NCBI GenBank assembly: GCA_964593585.1 | Contig: CAZQIZ010000011.1 | Coordinates: 27,329-91,328 of the forward strand | Direction: 5' to 3' | DNA from: JACQFV01 sp964593585 | GTDB taxonomy: Bacteria > Zixibacteria > MSB-5A5 > WJJR01 | Length of the DNA: 64,000 bases | Part shown: positions 7,946 through 17,116 of the stretch, piece by piece | Layout: each line of letters begins with the position of its first letter | Numbering within the stretch: the stretch's first letter is position 1 | Made by a program: the position numbers and the translations under genes | The notes under the pieces: model-generated | The model's database searches: none | Told to the model about the DNA's origin: nothing | Seen by the model: only the letters and a program-made list of their open reading frames with translations

Positions 7946-9094
7946 TTAGTTCGCCGGCGCCGATCCGTTCGGCGACTTGGACATGCGCGCCATCTCGCTC
8001 AGACTGCGGGCGACGCTCGACTTCTGGTTGCTGGTCACCAGCGGCTCACCGGCGTTGATCGCCTCGATCACCGTGCGGTAGTCGCTGGGAATCCGGTATG
8101 CCACCCGGCAGCCCGCGGTTTCGCAGAACTGCTCCTCGGTGATGGCGTCCTTGCGCGAAACGCGGTTGAGGATCACCTTCACCTTGTTGTCGTCAAAGCC
8201 CAGAGATCGGAACACCTGCAGCGCGTAGCGCGTGGCCCGGATGGTCGACAGTTCACAGGTGGCCACCAGCAGGACGCGGTCGGCGATTTGCAGCGCCTCG
8301 TAGGTGTAGGCGTCGAAGGTGTGCGGCAAGTCGAGCACCACGTCGTTGTAGGAGTCCCGCAGGTGGGAAAGCATTTGGCTCAACTGCTTGGCGGTGATCC
8401 CCTCGGCCGTGCTGGTGACTTCCTTTTCGCCCAGGTAGAGCAGCCCCGATTTGTGCCGGATGAGCGACCCCTGCAGGCGGGCGGGATCGACCTCGCCGCG
8501 CGGATCGATGATGTCGGTCATTTTGAAATCGGGTTCAAGGTCCAGTTGGCTGGCTACGTCGCCGATGTCGAAGGCCAGATCGGCGATGACCGTCTCGCGT
8601 CCAGCGGCGGCCAGCGCCACCGCCAGATTGACGGCGATCGTGGTCACGCCCAGCCCGCCTTTCTTGCTGAAGACGGCGATCACGTTGCCCGCCGAGCGGG
8701 TGTGAGCGGTTTCGGTTTCGATCAGGCGCACCACGCGGTCCAAAGCGCTGTGCAACTCCTTGACTTCCAGCGGCTTTGAAAGATATTCGCTCACCCCGGA
8801 ACGAAACGCCGTCAGGATCAGATCCGGCGTCTTCGAAGCCGAAGTGGCGAAGATCCGCACATGGGGATGCTCCTTGCGCCAGCGATCGGCCGCCGCCAGC
8901 GCCTCATCCGGGCGTGTGGGCAACTCGAGAAAGACAAGCTGCGGACGCGTGCGCAGAAGCAACTCCTGCGCCGCCGCGAGGTTTTCCGCCTCGCCCACCA
9001 GCTCGACGCCGGGGAATCCCTTCAGTTGCTGGCGCACCGCCTTGCGGAATCCGCCATCGGAGTCCACAATGATGACAGTTACGTTATTGATCAT
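7946..9094 (-). CDS. cpaE: Tad pilus localisation ATPase TadZ/CpaE
   Basis: The 382-residue protein has an N-terminal receiver-like domain (about 5-120) and a MinD/ParA-type ATPase domain (about 137-370) with a deviant Walker A, SKKGGLGVTT. In the receiver domain the strand that should end in the phospho-acceptor Asp reads LVFLE, so it is an atypical receiver that probably does not take a phosphate, as is usual in TadZ. It is expected to position the pilus machine at the membrane. Confidence 0.9.
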   Translation of the reverse strand: MINNVTVIIVDSDGGFRKAVRQQLKGFPGVELVGEAENLAAAQELLLRTRPQLVFLELPTRPDEALAAADRWRKEHPHVRIFATSASKTPDLILTAFRSGVSEYLSKPLEVKELHSALDRVVRLIETETAHTRSAGNVIAVFSKKGGLGVTTIAVNLAVALAAAGRETVIADLAFDIGDVASQLDLEPDFKMTDIIDPRGEVDPARLQGSLIRHKSGLLYLGEKEVTSTAEGITAKQLSQMLSHLRDSYNDVVLDLPHTFDAYTYEALQIADRVLLVATCELSTIRATRYALQVFRSLGFDDNKVKVILNRVSRKDAITEEQFCETAGCRVAYRIPSDYRTVIEAINAGEPLVTSNQKSSVARSLSEMARMSKSPNGSAPAN

Positions 9095-9157
9095 GATGGT
9101 CGATTGCGGTTCGGAGGTGAGGTTTGAGCGTCTCCGAACCCCTGCCCCTTAATTGTG

Positions 9158-10330
9158 TCATTCAACGAGCGTGGCCTTGTAGAGAAACGTCGGATCGTTC
9201 GGATTCTGACAGATGATGCCCTCGGGATCGGCAACTCTCATGAACCGTCCGGTGATATTCCCGGCATTGTTGATGTTGGCCAGGAAGATGACGCCGATCT
9301 TCACCACTTTGACATGTTTTGGGTTGCTGCCAACACCATAGGACGGGTCAATCAACGCCAATTTGATGATACGGGGACTCTCCTCATACGCTGAGTTTAT
9401 GACACTCTGAGTGCTCGCGTCCCAGGTGGCGTCGGGGTCCGAATCGATGATGTCCTGAACCCGCGACTGGGGATTCCCGGTCCCGGGCGAGGCGCCGGTC
9501 TGAACCGGTACCAAGTCGCCGGGTTCAATTGTCACGTCATCGCTGACACAGCCTTCGATCCAACTCAGATACTCAGGAAGTCCGGAGTTCGCCGGGTTAT
9601 ATTGGCTTTCCTTGCCAATCGCGGGGAACTGAATGGCGTAGTAGTACTCTGGTCGCAAGCTCGCAAGTTGCGACCCTTGCCCCTGATATGGCACTATCGT
9701 GATCACATCGCCGACGTCCGCCTCGGCATAGCCTGTACCGGCCGGATCGTAAAATTCTCCCAGCTCCGGCTCATAGACCCCGTTACCCCGTCCTTCGCAA
9801 GTTCCCGTGCCAACCGAATCACACCATTGGTCGGGAACACCCCAAGGCTTGATGCACTTAGAGCCACAGACCGGAAAGCAACCGGCCGCCGCGTGCGCGG
9901 TCATCTCCCCAAGTTCCCCGTCATCCTTGAAGATGCGCAGGAAGTAATTCATGAATTGATCATCGGTGGCCTGCGTCCGGTGCGTCGTGACATGGATGAG
10001 TCCAACACTGTCGAAGGTCACATCCGACGCAGTGATTACGACGGGGCCCATGACATTGGCGCTCCCCGATCGAATGAGCGCGTCATTGGCACCGCAGGCT
10101 AGAATCGCCGCATCGGTCGCGTCGGCCGTGGTGGCGCTCCCGCACAGTAGTTGGGCGCCCGCGAGCGCTCCCGCATCGGCGGCGTTCTGCAGTTGCGTCC
10201 GAACCAGCATCATCTGGCTGGCGTCGATGGCGTAGACGCAAAACACCAACAGCAACGCCAACAGGGCGCCGACAATAACCACCACGGCGCCGCGTTCATC
10301 CTCATGCAACCGACTCAATGCGCGCTTCAT
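9158..10330 (-). CDS. TadG-like pilus-associated protein
   Basis: The 390-residue protein begins with a basic, Gly-containing leader and one long hydrophobic helix (about 15-40), followed by the DASQMMLVRTQLQNAADAGALAGA segment (positions about 42-65) typical of Tad-like/TadG proteins. The large C-terminal region is exported, cysteine-containing (for example CGSKC and CEGRG) and poorly conserved. It lies between cpaC and cpaE. It is probably a minor envelope component of the pilus. Confidence 0.8.
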   Translation of the reverse strand: MKRALSRLHEDERGAVVVIVGALLALLLVFCVYAIDASQMMLVRTQLQNAADAGALAGAQLLCGSATTADATDAAILACGANDALIRSGSANVMGPVVITASDVTFDSVGLIHVTTHRTQATDDQFMNYFLRIFKDDGELGEMTAHAAAGCFPVCGSKCIKPWGVPDQWCDSVGTGTCEGRGNGVYEPELGEFYDPAGTGYAEADVGDVITIVPYQGQGSQLASLRPEYYYAIQFPAIGKESQYNPANSGLPEYLSWIEGCVSDDVTIEPGDLVPVQTGASPGTGNPQSRVQDIIDSDPDATWDASTQSVINSAYEESPRIIKLALIDPSYGVGSNPKHVKVVKIGVIFLANINNAGNITGRFMRVADPEGIICQNPNDPTFLYKATLVE

Positions 10331-10349
10331 GACTCACCGTCCTTGCCGA

Positions 10350-11582
10350 TTACCGCTCTTGCCCGCCCCCATCGGGCGTTCCGGGCGGCGTCGAGGGCTC
10401 TGCCTCCGGAACCGTGTGTTCCTTGTTTGATTCGTCCAATGTGCCATCCCAGGGCAACTCTGGAAGCGGCTCACGCCCTGCGACGTACAACCGCGGCGAC
10501 ACCAGGATCAAAAGCTCGTTCTCCGCGGTGCTGCTCTCATGACGGGTGAACAGCGCCCCCAGAAGCGGAATGTGTCCCAGAATCGGAATTCTATGAACGT
10601 TCTTCACCTTCTCCGTCGACACCAACCCGCCGAGCAGGAGCCCGTCACCGCTGTTCAGCTCGACCGTCGCGTCGGCGCGCCGGGTCAGAAGCGCCGGGAT
10701 TGAGAATCCCGACAACAGAACGGCGTTGTTGTAGTCCAGACTGCTGACCTCGGGACGGACCCGAAGATTGATCAGTGTCGAATCGATGATCGTCGGCGTG
10801 AAGTTGAGCCGCACGCCGTATTCCTTCCACTCCAGCGTCAACTGGGTCACGCCGCCGACGCTGCTGACCGAGGCCGGGACCGGAATCTCGCCGCCGGCGA
10901 GGAAACTGGCCTCGTTGCCGCTTAGGCAGAGCAACTGCGGCGAGGCGAGCAGTTTGTAGTCGCCCCGCTGTTGCAGCGCGCGCACCGCCACCGCGATCTG
11001 ATTGTAGTCGCCGACAAAACGGAAAAAGCCCGTCAACCCCTGGTTGGGGAGGATCGGGACTTTCGGCACCTGCGTCTGGCCGCCGAAACTGCCGACCGTC
11101 TTCTCCCCTTCGGTGATGAAATCGTCGTCGTTGTTGACCCAGGTGAAGTCGAAGCCCAGCTCCTTGAGCGTGCTGCGGTTCACCTCGCCGATCTGCACCT
11201 CCAACAGAATCTGCTGGCCGGAGAAGTTGCGGTCGACGATGATGTTGTGCATCACATAGGGCGTGGTTTCGCCGAAGACGATCAGCGTGGTGTTGCCGAC
11301 CTTCTTGCCGATCACCACCAGTTCATCGGGGGTCACCGCCACGACATCGGCGACCTCGTTATTGGCGACCGAGACGCTTTTGATCTTTTCACGGTGGCGG
11401 AGGACTTTCGAGTGTCCTTCGACCACGCGCAGTTCCGCCGCCCCTCCCTGGGCGCGCGCGGACAGAGTTCCGGCGCACAATGCGGCCACAACCAGTGATG
11501 CGACGAGCAGGGCGCGACCAGCCGGACAGGCGAAGCCCGTCCGACCCGTTCTCACCCGCTGGGGAACCCGGTCGGTTGTCAT
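10350..11582 (-). CDS. cpaC: Tad pilus outer-membrane secretin CpaC/RcpA
   Basis: The 410-residue secretin has a signal peptide (about 15-45), an N-terminal pilus/BON-like domain (ADVVAVTPDELVVIGKKVG, about 80-100) and the C-terminal secretin beta domain (about 215-370, including the VxVRPEVSSLD and GGLV blocks). It forms the outer-membrane channel for the Flp pilus. The ATG at 11582 is chosen because it gives a proper signal peptide and a 10-base gap after cpaB; the longer frame to 11681 would overlap cpaB heavily. The C-terminus is Pro/Glu-rich. Confidence 0.92.
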   Translation of the reverse strand: MTTDRVPQRVRTGRTGFACPAGRALLVASLVVAALCAGTLSARAQGGAAELRVVEGHSKVLRHREKIKSVSVANNEVADVVAVTPDELVVIGKKVGNTTLIVFGETTPYVMHNIIVDRNFSGQQILLEVQIGEVNRSTLKELGFDFTWVNNDDDFITEGEKTVGSFGGQTQVPKVPILPNQGLTGFFRFVGDYNQIAVAVRALQQRGDYKLLASPQLLCLSGNEASFLAGGEIPVPASVSSVGGVTQLTLEWKEYGVRLNFTPTIIDSTLINLRVRPEVSSLDYNNAVLLSGFSIPALLTRRADATVELNSGDGLLLGGLVSTEKVKNVHRIPILGHIPLLGALFTRHESSTAENELLILVSPRLYVAGREPLPELPWDGTLDESNKEHTVPEAEPSTPPGTPDGGGQER

Positions 11583-11592
11583 AGGTGTTGTG

Positions 11593-12498
11593 TCATTCTC
11601 CTGTTGGCTTGGTGGATGACGTGTCCTGCGGCGCCGGCGTCGGCTGCATCGCCGGCTTGACCGTCTTGGCTTCCGTGCCACGGAATATAGTGACTGTGTC
11701 GGGTCTCACAATGGGTTTCGCCGGCTCGGTCTTGGCGGGCGGAGTCTTGGCCACGGTGCGCGACGGCGCCTGTTGCGGCTTTTCTTCCTTCTTGCCGCGG
11801 ATCAGGTCGCTGGCGGTTACGCCCTCGGATTCGGGTCCAACCTCGGTGTCGTTGGGATTGCGCAACGACAGCGACACTTTGCCCTGGCTTTGCGCCAAAG
11901 TCAGTTTTTCGGCGCTCTCGATGTCGACCAGGAGAGTGACCGACTGCATCGTGATCGGCTCGTTGCCCTGCTTTTCGGTCTTTTCGCCGGCGGCCAGCAC
12001 TTCGACGTTTTGCAGGATCGTCTTGGCCGTCGCGTCGCGTCGACCGCCGCGCTCATCGACCACGGCGATGACGTCGACCCGGTCGCCCGGCAGGATGAAG
12101 CCGCTGACGCCCGAGACGCGGTCGACCTTGATCGACATGCCGCGCAACGGCGGCTCGATTTTCAGCGACAGCCCGCCGCCGATCGAGGAGAGCTTGGTGG
12201 CCAGCACCGGCTCATTTTCCGCCAGGAAGACCTTGGTGCTCTGGCCGATCAAGCTGTCGATTTCAGAGATCGCACCCTTCGGCACGCTCTCCTGGGGGAA
12301 CATCGCGATGCGCAGATTGGAAGCGGTGAGAGTCTGGCCGAATGACAGATCGGAGGTCGCGACGACCACCGGCGTGAGCACCGGCCCGGCCTTGGCCTCC
12401 TGGGCGGTTTTCTGCAGATACATCACGACCAGCGCGGTGGCCACCGCCGCGCAAAGCAAAGCGACAAACCCGATAGCGATAAACGAGCGCGTGCGCAT
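11593..12498 (-). CDS. cpaB: Tad pilus assembly protein CpaB/RcpC
   Basis: The 301-residue protein has an N-terminal membrane anchor (about 7-29) and a SAF domain (about 44-105, VVVATSDLSFGQTL) followed by the RcpC/CpaB region with the GVSGFILPGDRVDV motif (about 130-143). The C-terminal 80 residues are Pro/Lys/Thr-rich and probably disordered. CpaB works with the CpaC secretin in the periplasm. Confidence 0.92.
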   Translation of the reverse strand: MRTRSFIAIGFVALLCAAVATALVVMYLQKTAQEAKAGPVLTPVVVATSDLSFGQTLTASNLRIAMFPQESVPKGAISEIDSLIGQSTKVFLAENEPVLATKLSSIGGGLSLKIEPPLRGMSIKVDRVSGVSGFILPGDRVDVIAVVDERGGRRDATAKTILQNVEVLAAGEKTEKQGNEPITMQSVTLLVDIESAEKLTLAQSQGKVSLSLRNPNDTEVGPESEGVTASDLIRGKKEEKPQQAPSRTVAKTPPAKTEPAKPIVRPDTVTIFRGTEAKTVKPAMQPTPAPQDTSSTKPTGE

Positions 12499-12517
12499 GA
12501 AGGCCCCCTGAGGCGCG

Positions 12518-12934
12518 TTAGTTTTCTTTGCGCATCGCTGACGCGCCCCGCAAAGTCAGCGTGCCGGAAAACGGCAGGAGTTGCCCGGGAATCACATCGA
12601 AATCACAGGTGACAATCACGTTGATCATCCCGTTGGCATCGGCCGGCTCGATGTAGACGACCGGATTATCGGCCGCGTCGATGCCGGCGGCGGTGAGGAT
12701 CTCCTCGACGCGCGTCACCGCCGAGGCCGAATCAACACCCACGGCGGCCGCCCGCGCGCCTTCGCGCGCGGCCTGCGTGAGCACATTCGTCCGCATCAAC
12801 ATGCGGCCCAGTTCGGTGATGCCGAAAACGAGGATGAGCAACAGCGGAAGGATGAACGCGAACTCGATGACCGATTGTCCGCGTTGCCCGCGGCCGCGAA
12901 GGCCGACGCGCCGGGTCTGGAGAAAGTCAGGCAT
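12518..12934 (-). CDS. tadE: TadE-like minor pseudopilin
   Basis: The 138-residue product starts with a basic leader and the type IVc processing region: Gly, then QSVIEFAFILPLLL (about 20-33), where Glu is the +5 residue. A C-terminal pilin-like beta domain follows. It should be cleaved by the CpaA peptidase and incorporated as a minor pilin. The ATG at 12934 has an AGGGG site and the correct short leader; the longer frame to 12979 does not. Confidence 0.87.
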   Translation of the reverse strand: MPDFLQTRRVGLRGRGQRGQSVIEFAFILPLLLILVFGITELGRMLMRTNVLTQAAREGARAAAVGVDSASAVTRVEEILTAAGIDAADNPVVYIEPADANGMINVIVTCDFDVIPGQLLPFSGTLTLRGASAMRKEN

Positions 12935-12991
12935 CCGTTTCCCCTTGTCTTGCCGGGGCCCGTCCGCTGGTCCCCACACAGGATAACTCGT

Positions 12992-13594
12992 TTAGATGAT
13001 CCGTCCACAGATCAGATACGTGTACAGGCCCAGCGCAATGGCGACCCCGTAGGGTATCATTCCCGCGGTCTGCGCCATTTGCGTGTCCGTGAGACCTCCC
13101 GTGAGACCTCCCATACGTTGTAGTAGCAACGACGCGCTCCAATCGAAGATGTTGCGAAAGGCGCGCCGCAAGGTCCCGCGTGATAACGCGCTGGCGACGG
13201 CCAGCACGCCTCCGATCAGGGCGGTGTACAGAAAAATCTGGATAATGGCCGCCACACCGGTCAACGCCCCCAGCGCCGCCATCAACTTCACATCGCCCGC
13301 GCCCATGCCGCCGACGTAGTACGGCAGGATCATGAGCAGGAAGCCAAGCGCCAACCCGGCCCCCGATAGCAACAACCCCTTCCAGCCACCGGCCACCAGG
13401 GCCAGAATCAGGCCCACGCCGGCGGCTGGAAGAGTTACAACATTCGGAATCCGTCGCCAGAGGATATCGGTGACCAAACTGACGCTCGCGGCAAGGACCG
13501 CCAACACGATCGCCGTCTGACCCGCCCACGAGCCGGAGTTCAAATCCGCCAGCCCAAAGACGCCCGCCATGATTGGCACGAAACCGACATCCAT
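12992..13594 (-). CDS. cpaA: Prepilin peptidase CpaA/TadV
   Basis: The 200-residue polytopic aspartyl peptidase of the A24 family has about six membrane segments. The two catalytic Asp regions are visible: TDILWRRIPN (about 42-51) and GGMGAGDVKLMAALG (about 93-107). It lacks the N-methylation domain of large prepilin peptidases, as is normal for Tad systems. Its substrates here are the two Flp pilins and TadE. Confidence 0.93.
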   Translation of the reverse strand: MDVGFVPIMAGVFGLADLNSGSWAGQTAIVLAVLAASVSLVTDILWRRIPNVVTLPAAGVGLILALVAGGWKGLLLSGAGLALGFLLMILPYYVGGMGAGDVKLMAALGALTGVAAIIQIFLYTALIGGVLAVASALSRGTLRRAFRNIFDWSASLLLQRMGGLTGGLTDTQMAQTAGMIPYGVAIALGLYTYLICGRII

Positions 13595-13619
13595 CTCGAC
13601 TCGCCGCGTTAGCTAACCA

Positions 13620-13799
13620 TTACGGCGCAGGCGGGGCATCAGCACCGGTCACTGCATCCTCCACCGAGCTGTACCAGGTCGAGATGATCGGGGAAATCGT
13701 TGTCACGGCGAGGATCAGCAGGACCGAGAGGAATGCGGCCAGCATGCCCCATTCGATCACGTCCTGTCCTTGCTCGTCACGGATGAATTTCTTGAACAT
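13620..13799 (-). CDS. flp: Flp-type major pilin, copy 1
   Basis: The 59-residue prepilin has a short leader (MFKKFIRDEQG) and mature sequence starting QDVIEW, then a hydrophobic helix and a Thr/Ser/Asp C-terminus ending APPAP. The canonical Flp motif has Glu-Tyr at +5/+6; here it is Glu-Trp. It is 51/59 identical to the second copy at 13891-14070, with an identical 20-residue C-terminus. It is the second gene of the tad operon, just ahead of cpaA. Confidence 0.88.
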   Translation of the reverse strand: MFKKFIRDEQGQDVIEWGMLAAFLSVLLILAVTTISPIISTWYSSVEDAVTGADAPPAP

Positions 13800-14042
13800 T
13801 GTGGTTCTCCTCTCGTTGAATCGGTCAACGAGTACCGACCCCCTGTTTCAATGCAAGCCGCCCAACTCCGCGGCGATGAGTTTACGTCGATCACGGCGCA
13901 GGAGGAGCATCAGCACCGGTCACTGCATCCTCCACTGAGCTGTACCAGGTCGAGATGATCGGGGAGATGGCAGTGACGGCCGCGATCATGAGAACGGACA
14001 AGAAGGCGGCGAGCATGCCCCATTCGATCACATCCTGTCCCG
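13623..14042. repeat. Direct duplication of the flp coding sequence
   Basis: About 150 bases at 13623-13772 and 13893-14042 are nearly identical on the same strand and cover the mature part of each pilin. Identity is highest at the 3' end of the genes, which suggests recent duplication or gene conversion. About 90 bases of unique sequence separate the genes. Confidence 0.8.
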
Positions 14043-14070
14043 CTTCGTCGTGTAAGAACCGCTTCAACAT
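13891..14070 (-). CDS. flp: Flp-type major pilin, copy 2 (first gene of the tad operon)
   Basis: The 59-residue prepilin has leader MLKRFLHDEAG and mature start QDVIEWGMLAAF. The +5 Glu is present and +6 is Trp, as in copy 1. The eight differences from copy 1 lie in the leader and the middle of the helix. The ATG at 14070 has an AAAGGGG site. It is the most promoter-proximal gene of the locus, as is usual for major pilins. Confidence 0.88.
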   Translation of the reverse strand: MLKRFLHDEAGQDVIEWGMLAAFLSVLMIAAVTAISPIISTWYSSVEDAVTGADAPPAP

Positions 14071-14570
14071 CTGTTGCCCCTTTCTGAGTGCAGTTTGCTT
14101 GTCCCTGCTCGTTTGGCTGTCCAAATGTCTCATTTCAAGTCCTGTTTTGACAATTCTTTTGCACACGGTTGCACAGTCGTTGGTTGCCTGGCGGCGCCGG
14201 GGTCATCCCGGAGGGCGCCGTCCCCGTGCGGCACGGCTCACGGCCGGGCGCACAAGTCCAAGCAACAGAACGAGACGCGGCCCACCGAGACTGCGGGTTG
14301 GCTAACTGGGGTTGGCTCTTGGTCCGCGCGACGCATCATAAGTCTTATGGATACTTCGCAAACAGCATGCCCCGATGCGGGGCGTTGAGCGGGTGGCGCA
14401 GAGACAGTTCCACAGGGCCCAATAGCGGGCTATCCCCTTGGCTACCCTCGTGATGTTTAAAGATATGCTTGAAGTGACAAAACGTCAAGCAGGGGAATGA
14501 CCGTAGACGGGAGAGATCCGCCAAGCGGTTGCCACAAAACATCTTAACGACAAACCGCACGCACAAGAAC

Positions 14571-14595
14571 AGGTCCAATTGGACAAATTGGACCT
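14571..14595. repeat. Perfect 10-bp inverted repeat with 5-base loop
   Basis: AGGTCCAATT, loop GGACA, AATTGGACCT. It lies within the gene-poor region, far from either flanking start codon. There is no clear T-tract, so it could be an operator or an RNA hairpin rather than a terminator. Confidence 0.6.
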
Positions 14596-14674
14596 ATTTA
14601 ATGGTCGTTGTGCTCACGTGGTCTTACCGCATGAGCACGCCCGAATTGCGCGGCGCAAGAGCGGTCTCCAACGC

Positions 14675-14690
14675 GCGGCTCAGGAGCCGC
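14675..14690. repeat. GC-rich palindrome, copy 1
   Basis: GCGGCTC-AG-GAGCCGC, a perfect 7-bp stem, followed by TTCTGCAAATCG. The same element with one changed loop base recurs at 14819-14834, followed by CTCTACGAATTG. These look like two members of a small dispersed hairpin family. Confidence 0.6.
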
Positions 14691-14818
14691 TTCTGCAAAT
14701 CGCTGGGCGCATCATTCAGGAGGTTAGACATTCCTGTCTGACCTGCCGTCGTCGATGGCGGGGCGCTTTTCGGCCCCGGCAGCGACGACGGCACTTGCCG
14801 GCAGAGCGCAGCCGCAGC

Positions 14819-14834
14819 GCGGCTCAAGAGCCGC
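14819..14834. repeat. GC-rich palindrome, copy 2
   Basis: GCGGCTC-AA-GAGCCGC, the partner of 14675-14690, in the same orientation and 144 bases away. It is flanked on the left by GCGCA and on the right by CTCTACGAA. Confidence 0.6.
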
Positions 14835-15041
14835 CTCTACGAATTGATGGGCGATGCGGGCGGCATATTTCGGATTGTCGCCGCGGCATCCGACACCTGT
14901 ATTGTGGCGTTTTGATCCTGGGCCGATTCCGGCCGGCTTAATCCCGATCAAGACCCAGAGGCAAGGCTCTCCCGGCCTCTATCTCTGTCCGGGAGAAGTG
15001 TGAAGGAGAACGTGTAACGACAAAGGGGCAGGACGCAATCG

Positions 15042-16931
15042 ATGACCAGCGCCACTCACATCCGCAACCTGGCGATCATTGCGCATATCGATCACGGCAA
15101 GACCACGCTGATCGACGCCATCTTTCAGGCGGCGCACCTGTTTCGCGACAACGAGCAGGTCGCCAACCGGCTGATGGACAGCCACGAGCTGGAGCGTGAG
15201 CGCGGCATCACCATCCGCGCCAAGCACTGCACGGTCAACTGGCGAAATTACCTGATTAACATCATCGACACGCCCGGCCACGCCGATTTTTCCGGCGAGG
15301 TCGAGCGGGTGCTCTCGATGGTCGATTCAGTGTTGCTTCTGGTCGACGCCAACGAGGGGCCGATGCCGCAGACACGCTATGTGCTGATGCGCGCGTTGCG
15401 TCTGGGGCTGCGCCCGATCGTCATCATCAACAAGGTCGACCGTCCCAACGCCCGTCCGCTGGATGCCCTCAACAAGACGTTTGACCTCTTCATCGAATTG
15501 GGCGCCACCGATGAGCAGGCGCACTTCCCGGTGCTGTATGGCTCCGGCCTCGCCGGGTGGCTGGTGCGCGATCTGACGCACGATGCGCACAATCAGGGCA
15601 TCGACCCCCTCTTCGAGACCATCATCGAGCATGTGCCGGCGCCGAAGGTCGATCCCGGGGCCCCCTTCCTGATGCAGATCAGCACGCTGGGCTGGAGCGA
15701 CTATATCGGCCAGATCGGCTGTGGACGTGTTTTGCAGGGCCAACTGGACCGTGGCGGCGATTTCACCCGGGTCGTGACCCGCTGGCGCAAACCGGGAGAC
15801 CCGGACGCCGGCTGGGACGAGATCGCGCGCACCAGCGAGAAGGGCGTGCACATGTGGGTGACCCGCGGCCTGGAGCGGGTCGAGGTCGACTCGGTGTCGG
15901 CGGGGGACATCGTCTGGATCGCCGGCCCGGAGGAAATCGGCATCGGCGACACCTTTGCCGCCGCCGGCGATGACGCGTCCGCGCTCAAGCCGCTGGAAAT
16001 CGAAGAACCGACCGTCTCGATGTTCTTCCTCGTCAACAGCGGGCCCTTCTCCGGCAAGGAGGGCAAGGCGATCATGCTGCGGCAGCTGAAGGAACGGCTG
16101 CAGCGCGAGTGCCGCACCAATGTGGCGCTGCGCTACGAGGACATCGGCCGCGCCGACGGGGTCAAGGTGTCGGGACGCGGCGAGCTGCATCTGGCCATCC
16201 TCATCGAGGAGATGCGGCGCGAAGGACTGGAACTGTGTGTCTCGCGTCCGGAGGTCATTACCCACATCGGCGACAATGGCGCGGTGCTGGAGCCGATGGA
16301 GCAGCTCATCATCGATGTCCCCGAGGAATACCAGGGCGTGGTGATGGAAAAAATTGCGCGCCGCAAGGGTGAAATCGTCCACATGGAAAACAACGGCGCA
16401 GGGCTGGCGCGCCTGGAGTTTGCCATCCCGACCCGCGGCCTGATCGGCTACCGCACCGATTTTCTCACCGACACGCGCGGCTTGGGCATCATGGCGTCGC
16501 GGTTTTCCGGCTATGGTCCCTGGAAGGGCGAGATCGCCTCGCGCTTCCGCGGTTCGCTGGTGAGCATGGAGACCGGCGCGGTCACCGCTTACCAGATGGA
16601 AAAACTCCAGGAGCGGGCCGTCCTGTTTGTCGAGCCGATGCAGATGGTCTACCAGGGGCAGATTGTCGGCGAAAACTCGCGCCCCGATGATCTCCCCTGC
16701 AATCCCACCAAGAGCAAGGCGTTGACCAACCACCGCGCCGCCAGCAAGGATCAGAGCGTGGTGCTCAACGCGCCGCGACTGTTGACGCTCGACCAGGCGC
16801 TGGAGTGGATCGCCGAGGATGAGTTGGTCGAAGTGACGCCGAAGTCGATCCGCATGCGCAAGGCGATTCTCGACGCCGAGGAGCGCAAGCGCACCGAAAA
16901 GCGCCGTCAGGCGTCGCTGCAGACCGCCTGA
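15042..16931 (+). CDS. typA: Translational GTPase TypA/BipA
   Basis: The 629-residue ribosome-binding GTPase acts in ribosome assembly and stress adaptation. G motifs are present: AHIDHGKTT (G1, about 14-22), RGITI (G2), DTPGHADF (G3, about 75-82), NKVD (G4, about 129-132). Domains II, III and V and the BipA-specific C-terminal domain follow, including the RGLIGYRTDFLTDTRG segment (about 466-481). Length is normal for the family. It is a stand-alone gene downstream of the long intergenic region. Confidence 0.96.
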   Translation: MTSATHIRNLAIIAHIDHGKTTLIDAIFQAAHLFRDNEQVANRLMDSHELERERGITIRAKHCTVNWRNYLINIIDTPGHADFSGEVERVLSMVDSVLLLVDANEGPMPQTRYVLMRALRLGLRPIVIINKVDRPNARPLDALNKTFDLFIELGATDEQAHFPVLYGSGLAGWLVRDLTHDAHNQGIDPLFETIIEHVPAPKVDPGAPFLMQISTLGWSDYIGQIGCGRVLQGQLDRGGDFTRVVTRWRKPGDPDAGWDEIARTSEKGVHMWVTRGLERVEVDSVSAGDIVWIAGPEEIGIGDTFAAAGDDASALKPLEIEEPTVSMFFLVNSGPFSGKEGKAIMLRQLKERLQRECRTNVALRYEDIGRADGVKVSGRGELHLAILIEEMRREGLELCVSRPEVITHIGDNGAVLEPMEQLIIDVPEEYQGVVMEKIARRKGEIVHMENNGAGLARLEFAIPTRGLIGYRTDFLTDTRGLGIMASRFSGYGPWKGEIASRFRGSLVSMETGAVTAYQMEKLQERAVLFVEPMQMVYQGQIVGENSRPDDLPCNPTKSKALTNHRAASKDQSVVLNAPRLLTLDQALEWIAEDELVEVTPKSIRMRKAILDAEERKRTEKRRQASLQTA

Positions 16932-17116
16932 CCGTTCGGTCAATCTCCATCGATTTGCTCGCAGTCGTCTTCACGCCGCCTCCCGCGGCGTGAAGCGGCA
17001 GCGTTTCTCTCCGCATTGCCTCTGTCAAACTCTTTGCGCATGGGCCATCTGTGCGTGATGCTGCGTTGCTCTGTGCCCGGAGCCGGTCCTAGGTTACTCC
17101 CAAGGAGTGCCTCGGA

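Larger units (their letters stand above)
14071..15041. other. Long intergenic region between the tad operon and typA
   Basis: About 970 bases with no convincing coding sequence. The open frames here (for example 14579-14941 plus) have no family features and run through the hairpins listed separately. The first 150 bases must hold the flp promoter on the minus strand; I could not pick a confident -10/-35 pair. The end next to typA carries its leader, with a GGGGCAGG-like ribosome binding region. Confidence 0.6.

Noticed and set aside
14579..14941. A 120-codon plus-strand frame in the long intergenic region
   Set aside because: It reads through the GC-rich palindromes and has no ribosome binding site or recognisable domain.
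15327..16943. A 538-codon open frame antisense to typA
   Set aside because: It is the mirror of a perfectly conserved GTPase gene, shows no family motif and is His/Arg/Asp-rich in the way antisense frames of high-GC genes are.
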